NCBI GenBank assembly: GCA_027459665.1 | Contig: DAIDHN010000022.1 | Coordinates: forward strand, 1-59,151 | Reading direction: 5' to 3' | Length of the DNA: 59,151 nucleotides | Source of the DNA: Chthonomonadaceae bacterium | Lineage (GTDB): Bacteria; Armatimonadota; Chthonomonadetes; Chthonomonadales; Chthonomonadaceae | Shown: in pieces, positions 58,893 through 59,151 of the stretch | Numbering within the stretch: the first letter of the stretch is position 1 | How the letters are laid out: each line of letters starts with the position of its first letter | Notes under the pieces: generated by a model | The model's input: only the letters and a program-made list of their open reading frames with translations | What the model was told of the DNA's origin: nothing | Databases searched by the model: none | Made by a program: the position numbers and the translations under genes

Positions 58893-59151
58893 TTTGATAG
58901 CAGCCGGTTGCTCCACGGGGTTGAAACCCCGTGCTGATACGCCAAGCCCTCTTCGAGGGCTGCAGAATTTGCTGCCGGGCTGTACCAGCCTTCTGCGCCC
59001 CTCTTTCAGCGCCGACACGCGCTGGCGGCAGTGGGCATGCAGAGCGGTATGGTGCATTGTGCATTTAGTCCACACCGTGGACTTTTGCCTGTCAGAACGG
59101 GGTTTCAACCCCGTGGCATAAGGCCGGGGTGAGGCTGCATTGAGTGGTAGG
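58893..59151. repeat. Right palindromic repeat module of the accessory region
   Basis: CACGGGGTT-ga-AACCCCGTG (58914-58933) is a 9-bp hairpin that matches the block at 59101 in reverse orientation. AGCCCTC-ttc-GAGGGCT (near 58944) and GTCCAC-acc-GTGGAC (near 59069) are further hairpins. CCCCTCTTTCAGCGCCGA (58998-59015) and GGTTTCAACCCCGTGGCATA (from 59101) repeat the left module in direct orientation. No gene is seen to the window end. Confidence 0.7.

Noticed and set aside
48631-59133. GTTTCAACCCCGTGG-type repeats as a CRISPR array
   Set aside because: The copies are single and 10 kb apart, partly in inverted orientation, with no regular spacers and no cas genes.
1-59151. tRNA or rRNA genes, prophage or transposase genes
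   Set aside because: No cloverleaf-like stretch, rRNA segment, integrase, transposase or phage structural gene was recognised by eye; a tRNA scan would settle the first point.

Overview
The window most likely comes from a member of the Armatimonadota or a close relative (inference). The best pointer is the pseudopilin at 31448-32275, whose [19 protein letters not shown] start, [12 protein letters not shown] continuation and C-terminal DGH motif are typical of that phylum and of Planctomycetes. A PEP-CTERM-like surface protein, GH4/GH63/GH116-like carbohydrate enzymes and a GT21 glycosyltransferase fit this. Gene density is high. Most starts have a clear AGGAG-type ribosome binding site, and many genes overlap by four bases. 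No rRNA, tRNA, insertion sequence or CRISPR array was seen.

Layout. 0-9 kb: the 3' end of a UvrD/AddA-type helicase gene, a membrane-anchored S8 protease, a GH4 glycosidase, and an operon of GH63 glucosidase, small SMR-like transporter and GT21 glycosyltransferase. 9.3-14.7 kb: a chemosensory operon (STAS, CheY, CheA, CheW, soluble PAS-PAS-HAMP receptor). 14.8-26.0 kb: a minus-strand block running ACT protein, lysC, atpZ, atpI, atpB, atpE, two b subunits, atpH, atpA, a fused coiled-coil/Gfo-Idh oxidoreductase, atpG, then dapF after a terminator. It joins lysine/diaminopimelate synthesis to the F-type ATP synthase. atpD and atpC are absent, atpA carries an insertion, and an oxidoreductase sits between atpA and atpG. 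26.1-35.3 kb: a PEP-CTERM-like protein, a NYN nuclease, leuB coupled to a PII gene, rarA, the pseudopilin, lepA and a CE7 esterase. 35.3-37.4 kb: a frameshifted GH116-like gene. 37.5-44.9 kb: a flagellar operon (fliK, flgD, a flagellar operon protein, flgE, flbD, motA, motB, fliL) ending in a small unknown gene. 45.0-48.5 kb: greA, a secreted glycoside hydrolase and an APH(3')-like kinase.

48.5-59.15 kb is the accessory part. Palindromic repeats of the same family, in the same orientation, lie at both ends (48552-48662 and 58998-59133). Between them are a two-gene restriction-modification-like pair (a PLD-nuclease/SNF2-helicase and a large Eco57I-type N6-adenine methylase, overlapping by four bases), a small protein with a possible ribbon-helix-helix start, and a three-gene minus-strand operon headed by a TIGR04255-like protein. 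The second and third operon products are unrecognised, and the third gene carries a frameshift. This operon is the best candidate in the window for an undescribed system. Its defence role is inferred only from location and sporadic occurrence.

Two apparent frameshifts (near 37180 and 57200) both fall in short T runs. They could be real mutations or base-calling errors.
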